Assembly (NCBI GenBank): GCA_009192285.1
Contig: CM018603.1
Coordinates: forward strand, 6,941,613 to 7,005,612
DNA from: Morchella semilibera
Lineage: Eukaryota > Ascomycota > Pezizomycetes > Pezizales > Morchellaceae
Length of the DNA: 64,000 nt
Direction of reading: 5' to 3'
Positions 20,330 to 29,860 of this stretch are shown here, piece after piece. Made by a program: the position numbers and the translations under genes. How positions within the stretch are numbered: position 1 is the first letter of the stretch; every line of letters begins with the position of its first letter. The notes under the pieces are model-generated. The model was given only the letters and a program-made list of their open reading frames with translations. It was not told the origin of the DNA and did no database searches.

Positions 20330-21408
20330 ATGGCCCCCCCAGCTCAAGTCCCACGCGTCTTCCTCCTCCCCAAGAACGATACCACAACCCCCCACACAAT
20401 CATCACCCTCCCGCACCCTCGCACCTCAGTCCCCACCCGCTTCCTCCTCGACGAGTCCACTGGCCTCCACGAAATCACCAAGATCGTCCCCCCGACCTCC
20501 GCCCCGCGCTCCTGGCTCCTCGCCCCCACCACAGACAGTGACAATGGGACCGACTCCTGGCTCTCCACAGGTCAAACCCTCGAAGACCCCTCCCTCTACA
20601 TCACGACCCCCTACGACCCCCTCTTCCTCATCCTCCCGGCACTCCTCCCGCCCGTCCAGACAACCACACAGACCCTCTACCGTCCGCTCGACGACCTCCT
20701 GGACGCCTTCGCCGGCGCCCACTGGGACGCGGCACTCGCCTCCCCGCGCCTCAGAAGACAGGTAATGGCCCGTGTCAAGGCGATCAGCGACCCCGCGGGC
20801 ACCGCCGCGACAGACGCCTACCGGCCGAGCATGGAGCGCGCGCTCGAGGCGCTCGCGGAAAAGTGTGAGCGAATGGCGGAGGGGGGCTGCCGAGGAGTAT
20901 GGAGGGCGCTGCGGTGGCGCGGGTGCTTTCGAGGGGCGCGGGCGTGGAGAGCGTGGTGGAGGGCGTGGAGAGGTTGGAGGTTGAGGATGCGAAGACGCAT
21001 GAGAAGACTCCCGAGGAGAGGGAGAGGGAGGAGGAGATCGAGAAGATAAGGCGCCTCTTGAGGGTTAAGACTGCGGCGGCGTTCCTGGCGGGGACGTATC
21101 TGGTGAAGCAGCATCAGGATGCGCTGGAGGCGCATCTGGCCGCGCGGTATGAGTTTGCGGTGCTGGACCGGCATCTAGCGGCTATGAAGAAGGAGAGGAG
21201 CGATGCAGCGGTGCTCAGGGCGGCGGATTTCGCCATTGGTGGTGGCGGCGGTGGGGAGGGGGCGAAGAAGAGGAGGAAGGGAGGAGAGGCGGATGAGGCG
21301 GAGGGGAAGAAGAAGGTATTGGCGAGTAGGGCCGTGAGGGATCTGGGGAAGGTGAACACCAAGGGGATGGCGAAGATGACGAGTTTCTTCAAGAAGAAGG
21401 AGACTTAG
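20330..21408 (+). CDS. RNH202: Ribonuclease H2 subunit B (Rnh202/Ydr279 family), with a one-base frame break
   Basis: Non-catalytic subunit of the trimeric RNase H2 that removes ribonucleotides from DNA and R-loops. Single exon from ATG 20330. The N-terminal triple-barrel part contains DPLFLILPALLP and TLYRPLDDLLDA, typical of the family. The frame breaks in the G6 run at 20881-20886: upstream it reads CERMAEGG; downstream the family-like LPRSMEGAAVARVL is one frame over. One extra G restores a 359-aa protein of normal length. The C-terminus ends KMTSFFKKK, resembling the PCNA-interacting motif (M..FF) found at the end of this subunit. Probably an assembly error rather than a dead gene. Confidence 0.85.
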
Positions 21409-22065
21409 TCCCTCGCCGGGGTATGGTTTCTTTTTTTCTTTTCTTTTTTCCCTCTTATAATGATACCATGACTTGTGTTTCCTTCCTTCTTCTTTTTTTA
21501 GATAGATATAGGCAGTGGCACTGGGTTTTGCAACGAGGATAATTTGCCCCGTGACATAGATGTAGCTTTGTAGGCATCCAACAGCTCCCTCCGTGCACCG
21601 AATAAGATGGGACCTCCCTTAATTCCAATGGTCAGTGGGGGTCAGTATTTCCAGGATGACAGATTTGGGGTTTGGGGGCCACGGTCTGTCCAGCAGGGAG
21701 GGGAGTGATATATCTTTCTCGATATCCTGCACCGGCGATCATTGATCGCAGAGCCGGGCCAAGCCGTGTATGTAATCATAAGCCCCAACGTATGTCGTGG
21801 ATCGCACAGCCAAGACGGGAACTACTGCGCGTCACCTCAGATACAGTGCCAAGACATACGGTGGTATGAAAGGGCTCCCTGCACCACATACATTTTGTAC
21901 TCTACAGGTTAGCCAAGGTCAGATATGGAGTGCAGGGTCTCGTGAGATACTAGAGACCGTGTTTAAACAGGGCAAAATACTCGAGCTGTTGGAAACTGGT
22001 GTTTATAACCGCATGATACTCCGGATGTCATAAGCCAAAAAATGCAAGGACTTGCTCTCTTCCTA
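21409..22065. other. Spacer downstream of RNH202
   Basis: A T-rich stretch (21430-21500) fits the RNH202 3' untranslated region. No further gene seen. Confidence 0.5.
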
Positions 22066-22217
22066 TGGCTCGAGGGTAGGTGTGTAAACTTCAGCGTTTT
22101 CAGCCAATCAGTCTATAGAAATTGGGAGATCTACTCCCATAATTTTACTAGTGCCTAGCCTACAAAAAAGATTCCTCTGAGGTTTACACACCCACCCCCC
22201 CCAGGCCTTCTCGCCCA
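22066..22217 (-). mobile_element. MITE family A, copy 2
   Basis: 152 bp flanked by TA on both sides; ends TGGCTCGAGGGTAGG and, in reverse complement, TGGGCGAGAAGGCC. The interior (GTGTGTAAACTTCAGCG, TAGAAATTGGGAGATCTACT, CCTCTGAGGTTTACACACC) matches copy 1 at 3902-4082 in reverse orientation, with small indels. Non-coding. Confidence 0.85.
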
Positions 22218-22237
22218 TACATGTATGTTATTGCTTA

Positions 22238-22250
22238 AATAACCCTAACC
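22238..22250 (-). repeat. Short telomere-like tract
   Basis: AACCCTAACCCTA: two TTAGGG units on the minus strand, beside the 3' tail of the SINE. Confidence 0.6.
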
Positions 22251-22259
22251 CTACCACAG

Positions 22260-22496
22260 TATTATTATTATTAATCGGGTTATCGAGCCTATCGGCTCTA
22301 GCTAAGCGATCCATTCAAAGGGGTTCTATCCAGTACACCAGCGGGACAAAAGAAACTGGTACACCTGGGATCACGGCTGAATCACCCAGGGACGTTCTCC
22401 ACCCCCGGTTTGAACCCAGGACCTTCTGTTGCCGGGGCCAAACACACGGTGTTTGGACCGGCAACCCAAGTGTTATATCCACTGGGCCACCGGCCT
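22260..22496 (-). mobile_element. tRNA-derived SINE
   Basis: On the minus strand the head reads as a tRNA-like Pol III promoter: box A TGGCCCAGTGG (22489-22479) and box B GGGTTCAAACC (22417-22407) at normal spacing, enlarged by a long hairpin arm (GTTGCCGG paired with CCGGCAAC). A roughly 130-bp unrelated body follows and ends in a (TAA)n tail at 22273-22261. Head, body and simple-repeat tail are the hallmarks of a SINE, mobilised by a partner LINE. No LINE is seen in the window, nor a clear target-site duplication. Confidence 0.78.
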
Positions 22497-22599
22497 TCTG
22501 GTGGAAACTTCCCACAACCCACATTTAGCGCGCTCGCTAAAGTTTATCCCACGACGCGACGTGGTGGGAAGCTGGCAGCCAACGTTTTTGCTCGGTAAA

Positions 22600-23370
22600 C
22601 CATAAGAAGTACATGTAAGTACCCTTACTTCTTACACTCAAACCCCCGCCCCGCTTTGCTGTGAAACCCTTCTGTGAGCCCTCAGTACCTTACTCTCCCA
22701 ACTTGACCTGAGCCTACAACCTTACCCTTGTACACTTCACGGGACCCGAGTGGCACAGCCGAGTGATAGCCTATGATGTAATATATTTCTATAGAGAGCG
22801 TGGATATGTGCTTGTTGTGATCTGGCTTAATCACCGTATGAAAAAACGGGGCGAAATCGCTACGGGGTTTAGTAATAAACCGGCGTTGGATGAATACATG
22901 TAGTACTATAATTCCAGTACCGTATTCTTACCGCATTGCTAGCATATATGTACATATATAATATGTACTGATGGGAATACATATCATCCCCTCTTTGTAC
23001 TCTATGTATACATGTACTTATACTTACAGGAACAGGTAACGTACATGTAGATGATGTATGTCACTAAAGGCCCATTTAGAAGGAGCACAGTCGCCTAGCA
23101 ACTCCACCAAGCCAAAGTTACCTATACGTTACATGTAGTTTGAACGTAGATGACATACATGTATTCACACTATGGCTCTCCTAGGCTAGCTAGAGGATCC
23201 AAAAACATCCAGAGATCCGAACACGTACACACCAACAATCTGGCCTCTTTGAAACTTTGTCCAACTGTTACCCTCTTTCCGTCCCTTTAAAACAGCTTCT
23301 GAGTTCCCTCCTCTCTCCTTCTTCTCCTTCCCTCCTCAGGGGCGGCGGTGGCAGCGAGGCCCCCAAATTA
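22600..23370. other. Spacer dense in TACATGTA
   Basis: Six TACATGTA palindromes lie within about 550 bp (about 22606, 22896, 23003, 23042, 23131 and 23154), and one bipartite motif at 22760-22777. No gene seen. Confidence 0.5.
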
Positions 23371-23373
23371 AAT

Positions 23374-23643
23374 GGAAAGTTCCCTTTCCTTGCCTTCATT
23401 AATTAACCCTCTCTGATCTTTGATCTTTACCAGAGATGCCCTCTTTTTTATGGAAAGTTTTTTTCCTTCCTATCCTTTATATTTGTGGAAAATTAATTTC
23501 CGTCCTTTCTTTTAAAGGTATTTCTCCTGACCCAATCATTTCCCGTATCTTTTCTCATCACTTTACAGGCTAGCCACCCATCCTCTCTTTAATACGGAAC
23601 GTCTTCGCTCCGTCCCCTCATTTTATGGAAATGTTTGTATTTC
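23374..23643 (+). repeat. Array of short inverted repeats (GGAAA...TTTCC units) in a pyrimidine-rich tract
   Basis: Five small hairpin-capable units in 270 bp: 23374-23389, 23452-23466, 23487-23501 (GGAAAATTAATTTCC), 23594-23613 (ACGGA...TCCGT) and 23627-23643. Each is followed by a run such as CCTTCC or GTCC. The spacing is irregular and there is no coding frame. Confidence 0.55.
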
Positions 23644-24750
23644 TCTCCCTTCCTTTTCTTATCCTTTCTAACCGTTTATCTGTGTTTTAGGGTCTACATT
23701 CTTTTTATTTATTTATCATCTTCCAGGAACGCTCTTTTTCCCATTGGGTTTTTTACTGAGGTTCCTGTCTCACGATCATTTATTCCCTTTTCTTCTTACT
23801 TTCCTCACTAGACGACATTTTTTTACTATATTACTATTTCCCCCATCATACCATTATCATGTCTAGTGGATCGCCCACCTCTGGTAGAGAGCTGGGGTTC
23901 CTAAAATGTACTCCTTATGACTTTCACCTCTAAATGAGGTCCTGTATCGCTGTCTCGAAGCTTAAAGCAGAATACAAGTCATAAAGTCAACTACTTGTCT
24001 TGTTCCTGTGAATGATATCGCATTTTTACATCCCATCCATATGAAGCATGAATAAATAAATAAAATCCGGCCACGTTGCTTGGCGTTGACGTTTACATCA
24101 TGATCTGTCACTCGGAAGCTTGACCCATCAAACAAATATGTAATTAATTGGTTGATACTTCATACATACATGTAGCCCATGAATAAACGTGTAGTAACAC
24201 TGGAGCGACTACCAGCGGTATAGTATATCGCATGTCTTTTGGGCCTGTAATAATATGGCTTGATTTCTTCAAAATCTATCAACCTAGTAGCAACTATCGC
24301 TCCCCGTTGGCTCTGGTGGTATTGATTACCTTCATGAATTTGTACGACCGAGCTATGATTACATGTAGCCGCTAGGATTACAAATACACCCTCCAAACCT
24401 AATACTGATGCAATTTAACTTCTTAGTACGGTGCTCTAGGCCAAGATAATTTAATTAATGAGGGGATAACATCGCATTTTCTTTTCTAATGGTGAATAAT
24501 AATTTTGCAAAAGGAAAAATAAGTGAAAGCACCCCGACCCATTGATCCCTAGCTCTACGCGTGTCCCCTAGGGCCCTGAGAAAACGAGAAAAGAAATTAT
24601 ACGCAACCGGTACGGTTATCCGCCTGTAAATAAAATCATAAATATGCCCGTACAAGTGTGGAAAAAAGAAATTATTCAAAATTGCCACGTATTTTTATTG
24701 ACATCTGGCACGATGTAGTTGAAATACGCAGGTCGGTACATATGTTGCCA

Positions 24751-25655
24751 TTAGTACGTATGTCTCTCGTGTCTAGAGTAAAAAATCTCCTCTTCTTCTA
24801 CACCTCTAGATTGGATTAGATGATCTGCACCAAGAAACTCTAGGAGACGCCAAAGCTTGTGTTTCTTGGTCTCTCCATGGGGACGATACTTCCGCTCGCA
24901 GCTGTGCTCAGTGAGGTTATACGCTATGAGGATGCGATCCAGGACGCTACCTAATTAAACCACAATGCCACTATCAGTACGGTAACGGCCAGGCCAAGCT
25001 AAGCATTACAAAGCGATACTTACTATCCATAGATTTTAAATCATCGATCGTTTTAGGGATACCGAATTCCTTCGGCCAGGACCCGTTATACATCATCTTG
25101 GGGTGGACCTCGCTCCAGAAGGCGTTCACGGTGACGCCCCGATTAACAATATCCGTTTCTCGGTGGTTTCCTATGAGAATACGACTCGTTACATTCTGAG
25201 CACCGCTCGAAACTGATGTGGGTAGTAGTAGCAGTGGTAGGAGTAACGGGTTTAGAGGCCAACCTCCTGATAATGTCCGCCAGTACGGTGTGCTCAACGC
25301 GTCCCTGTCCTCCGCCATGATTGTCCCCGCCCCCATAGCCTCGGGTTTCTCCGTGACCACTGCGCTCCCTATACAGTCCGCCCTCGGCTCTTCCCCCTTC
25401 GACGAATACCCAGTGTCCTGCTGGGCATGCTGACGTGCTGTGGTGCATATTGCAATTTCCCCCTGCCGCTGCAGTGAGGCTGCCATTGAAGCTGATAGAT
25501 GCGCCGATCCCGGCGCTAAGGTTTCTGGTCCGGTGGTTGAGGGCATCCTCAACTACATCGTGGTGGAGTATGCGGCTATCCCCGCAGCTGCGGGGATATG
25601 TTACTCTATCATCGTAGATTCTGAAAGAGCTAGACATGTTCGAATTATTGCTTGA
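24751..25655 (-). CDS. Spliced protein of unknown function (3' exons supported, 5' end unresolved)
   Basis: The last exon, 24950-24751, is open for 66 codons (SVLDRILIAYNLTEH ... EEEEIFYSRHERHTY). It joins in phase to the exon ending at 25024 (TIDDLKSMD) through an intron with GTAAGT donor, ACTGAT branch and AATTAG acceptor. The upstream exon includes a leucine-rich stretch (PLLLPLLLLP) and N-glycosylation sequons (NVTS, NGSW), so a secreted or membrane protein is possible. Further 5' two overlapping frames are open: one starts at ATG 25637 or just upstream, the other has MAEDRDALS at about 25320. An intron from the GTATTC after ACPAGHW to the ACAG before GACGCG would connect them. No family recognised. 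Confidence 0.45.
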
Positions 25656-25659
25656 AGCG

Positions 25660-28449
25660 TGTTGATGGGTACGTAGTTTTGATTTGACCCTAAAGCTTGG
25701 AAACGGAGTTTAGTCTAATTCGATTGAGTCGAAGGAGAAGCAGTTGTTTTGGGAGTTGAATAAGAGCTTAGATCTGGCAGGAGCTAAGGCTATTTATTAT
25801 CTAAATTCCTAAAGCGATTTCGTGCCATGAACTCTCTTGTCAGCTCGACAGTATCGTCAGGAGTTCATGATCTTTTAGGGGAAATATGCAATTTGTTCAC
25901 GAGGTCAATATCCGACGGGTTGATACATCCAATCCTCTTACTTTATGATATTATTGGTGTTGGTATCACCTAGTCAAGCGAGTAGCTGATTCCCCGCGCT
26001 CTACTAGTTGGTGAGCTATATGACTGGCTACCATGGGTGAAATGGTATGCTCTTCGATCGCCCAGCTATTAAACTCATATTAACTCTTCAATGTATCTAT
26101 CCGGTTATATTGTTGGCGGGTCGTCATCCGTCACAAGATCGTTCGTTACTGGTAGAAAGGATAAACCAGGAAACAGCGTCGGTCAACACTCGCACAAGAT
26201 CCCTAACCACGGTTCCGGGGTTAGGACCAAGAGCCTACGATAGGCGGAATGGTGTAGATGTAGACCCCATTAACCACTTAAATGTTCGGTTCCATTCCTA
26301 TTGGCTTCATTCCCACACATGTACCATGTACAGACTGTACATCATTATGTACCTTCCCGTCGGTGCTACATCTTTACCCCCAATGCTGAGGAATTGGAAT
26401 GCGGTGCGTGTAAGATGTCTAGCCTTTTTTCTTTTTTTTTTTTTCGTTTAAGCTTACGACATACCAAAAAGCACCGTTGGAGTCCCTACAACTGTTTGCT
26501 TGTCGGAATGTATTGTGCAATTACAACTTCAATAAATATAGAAATGAAAGTTCTCCTGCAGTCATGTTCATATCTTTTTTTTTCTCTTTTGATTTCGTCA
26601 TATGATTTCGTCATCTGATTATATACATGTATATACTTACGTCTTTGCCGGCGTTTCTGGTTTCTGCACAGATATGGCTGCAAGACACTTTAATATGGAA
26701 GTGTGAAAGATGATCATCTCTCGTCGTATAGTGAGTAGTCTGAATATAGACGCTGTACTGGCCGGTCTCTTGAGTCAACTAAGCCCGGCCGCATACATGT
26801 CTCGGCACACCGCGAGGCAAGTAAGCGAGTGATGGGCTGTGACACGTATTGTTTGTGAGGCTACATGAACATTCGGAGCTCAATATAGATCCCAAACCTC
26901 TGCTAGTACCCTTGGAGCCATGTCGAGGCTTTTTTTTTTTTTTGGCGGAGGACAGCTCATGTGTCCTAGTGCGTCCAACCAAGAGAGTCGGAATCGTGAT
27001 CAAAATTGATGAAAGGTAAAAACAAGTTGAGTTGGTGGTACGATTTTTTGTGTTTTGTGCTCGGATATATGTTAGTCCAATCGTTCTTGGGATCCACCAT
27101 CCAGGAAGATGTTTTCTTTGTTCCTTCACATTTTCACCTAATAAAGGACTGCGGTATATCAGCACTAGTCCCACAGTTGAGGGTGCAGAAATCATAAAGA
27201 CTCATGAGTTCCTATCCGTCCGTAGGCCAATATTCACTCGCAGCTGGTCATTTAAAGCCCTCAGTTAACACTTAGAGTATTATAATAACTCCCGACTTTT
27301 CCCAAGAAGCTCGAGCCGATCCAGGTCCAGACCAAGAACGGATTACCGGTCCTGTGTTTAGGCTAGGCCAGTTCTAATGCAGTGCAAAAAGCATAACCAG
27401 CTTTTGCCAACCAAACAAAGATACATGTATCCGAGATGTAGAGTCAGGTTTATACCATACCCCGACTAGTTATATCCTTGGTGAGATATGCCCCGCCAAA
27501 GAATGGGAACCAGGTGGCTAATCAGGAAAGCCCCCCCCCCCCCAAAAAAAAAAAAAAAAAAAAAAAAAGCCTTGGTTCTATATGATGTTTCTTCAGCTTT
27601 ATTAAGCAAGTGGTTGGTGGCTCTATATGGCGCGTGATGCAGGATTAAAGGCCAGCCTTAGCAACTAGCGAATTCCCCCACCCAAAACAGGTCCCAATGG
27701 CGAGCAAAGAGTATTTAAAATCCCTCAGAAGCCTTATTTCTCAGAACTAACCTCCCCAGCGCCACTTATGTAGGAGAAATGATCAACCCCATCACTTCTG
27801 GCTGTCCTGGCTCCTCCGGTAATGTGCTTTCCCAGCATGCATCGACAGTTCGACCTCTAGACATTACTTGGATGGGCGAAAGTCAAGCCCTTTATCGCCA
27901 TTTAGGCCGTCCCAAAAGGACAAACCATGGCATCAAGCAGGGCTACCCTACTGAGATGCGCTAAAGTACTTATGTGACCGTCGGACTGATGATAGGGCCG
28001 GCGGAGGGCGGTGGCCGGCGGAGGCTTTTGAGGCGGTAGGATGAATTGGAAAGCTGACCTTGCTAGACGGAGGAACTATAGACCGAGTAAATGAGATTTA
28101 TATATACCTGTATCGAGAGGCCGTGTACCTACATGTACTCATCCAATCAATACATGAGTCACTCAAGACTCAATTGCTTGGCAAGGATGGAGGGGGCAGC
28201 GATGATGGTGTGGGCTATATTGCGTGGTTAGGTGCTGGTGCCAGGCCAGCGGAATTTGTAGGTGTTTGCGCAAAAGATACCAGAGAGGTGAGAGAGGTGA
28301 GCGAGTGATATCTCATGGTGCAATGCCTATACAACATGTAAGTAAGCAAGCCCCCGTAGAATTAGCTAGCGACTTCCAAAAAAGGTCACTTCACCGCCAC
28401 TAAAGACGCGTGCATATCAGCAGTCAATCCACATACTGCGTATGATTAT
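25660..28449. other. Long spacer before RPL10
   Basis: 2.8 kb without a gene I can support; small frames are random in character. It holds bipartite motifs (26826-26843; a one-mismatch copy at 28302-28319), TACATGTA at about 26629, 27421 and 28131, and a C14-A27 homopolymer junction at 27531-27568. Confidence 0.5.
27531..27568 (+). repeat. Poly(C)-poly(A) tract
   Basis: About 14 C followed directly by about 27 A. The lengths are likely unreliable in assembly. Confidence 0.8.
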
Positions 28450-28458
28450 TAACCCTAA
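28450..28458 (-). promoter_or_regulatory. Telobox-like site (TTAGGGTTA) upstream of RPL10
   Basis: TAACCCTAA on the plus strand, about 300 bp before the RPL10 start codon. Sites with a TTAGGG core are bound by Tbf1/Teb1-type Myb proteins and occur in ribosomal-protein promoters of several ascomycetes. Its function here is inferred. Confidence 0.4.
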
Positions 28459-28761
28459 TACACAGCAAATCATAGATTACCATTTATGTAGGGCCAATCA
28501 TTTCCATTCTTGTTGGTGACAAATGTCGTCGCCTAGGGTTGCCGCCCTATCCGGAGTTAGGACTGTTTTTTCGGTATTTAGATCCACCCGACCCACACAA
28601 ATCCCTCGCCACCTTGCTCGGTAATCCGCATGCCAAGACCTGCATTAGAAATCAACCACAGTTGCTCTTAACAAAACTCCTTTCTCGTCCTCTTCCCCTC
28701 GCCTCGACAACACAGCAGTACCTAACGACACCCTTCACGACACATCTATACATCAGAAAAA

Positions 28762-29860
28762 ATGGCCCGCCGTCCCGCCCGTTGCTACCGTTACTGCAAG
28801 AGTGAGTGCTTCCCGGTCGCTGTTGGCTTTTTTTCTTCAGAGGTTGGAGTTTGTGGATTTTGGGACATGAAAGATGAGGATTTGGTTGGGAGGGGAGATG
28901 GGGTTGCGTGGCGGCGATAGGACATTTTTTGGTGTTTGGAAGGGACTTGAAGACTGATGACACATTTTTTCCTCAACAGACAAGCCGTACCCCAAGTCCC
29001 GCTTCAACCGTGGTGTGCCCGACCCTAAGATCAGGATCTTCGATTTGGGCCGTAAGCGTGCCGGTGTCGACGAGTTCCCCTCTGTGTCCACCTCGTCTCC
29101 AACGAGTACGAGCAGCTTTCTTCCGAGGTACGTCATCAGAATCGCTTCACCGCCCATGGCCATAGCTCCACCTATCATCTATATACTTATGTGCTCGAGG
29201 AACAAACAAGCTAATGGCAACTGTATGTGTATAGGCTCTTGAAGCTGCCCGTATTTGCGCCAACAAGTACCTTGTTAAGATTGCCGGAAAGGATGGTTTC
29301 CACATGAGAGTCCGGTATGCTCATAGCTTACATTTCCGAATAGATTGGAGCATATGTATATGCTTAAGGCAGCTTTTGCTAACTTAAACCTCGCAGTGCC
29401 CACCCCTTCCACGTCATCCGTATCAACAAGATGTTGTCCTGTGCCGGTGCGGATAGACTCCAAACCGGTATGCGTGGTGCCTGGGGTAAGCCCAACGGCA
29501 CTGTCGCCCGTGTCAACATTGGACAGATCATTCTCTCCGTCCGTACCCGTGACTCACACCGCGCCACCGCTATCGAGGCTCTGAGGAGATCTCAGTACAA
29601 GTAAGCTTTTCTCGAACTTTGCCGAAGCTTACCACGCAGATATTAACCTATTTTTTTCACCTAGGTTCCCTGGTCGCCAAAAGATCATCGTCTCCAAGAA
29701 CTGGGGTTTCACCCCTCTCCGCCGTGACGAGTACCTTGAGAAGCGCCAGGCTGGTGAGGTCAAGGTCGACGGTGCCTACGTCCAGTTCCTCCGCCCCAAG
29801 GGTCAGCTCGAGGCCAACATGCGCCGCTTCCCTGAGGCTTTCGCCGCCTCAGCTGAGTAA
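28762..29860 (+). CDS. RPL10: 60S ribosomal protein L10 (uL16, QM protein), with a one-base frame break
   Basis: Essential large-subunit protein near the peptidyl-transferase centre, added late in 60S maturation. Exons 28762-28801, 28980-29127, 29235-29314, 29397-29600 and 29665-29860; all introns GT-AG. Encoded landmarks: [69 protein letters not shown]. In exon 2 the C4 run at 29077-29080 must be C5 to read the invariant [18 protein letters not shown]; as given it reads [12 protein letters not shown]. With the extra C the protein is 222 aa, normal for fungi. A break in an essential, highly expressed gene points to a sequence error. Five exons are usual for such genes in filamentous fungi. 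Confidence 0.95.

Noticed and set aside
22238-22250. Telomere nearby, suggested by TTAGGG units
   Set aside because: Only two units at this site and housekeeping genes on both sides; interstitial.
25985-26035. tRNA-like D-arm (TAGCTCA...GTAGAGC on the minus strand)
   Set aside because: No T arm or acceptor pairing could be found; at best a relic.
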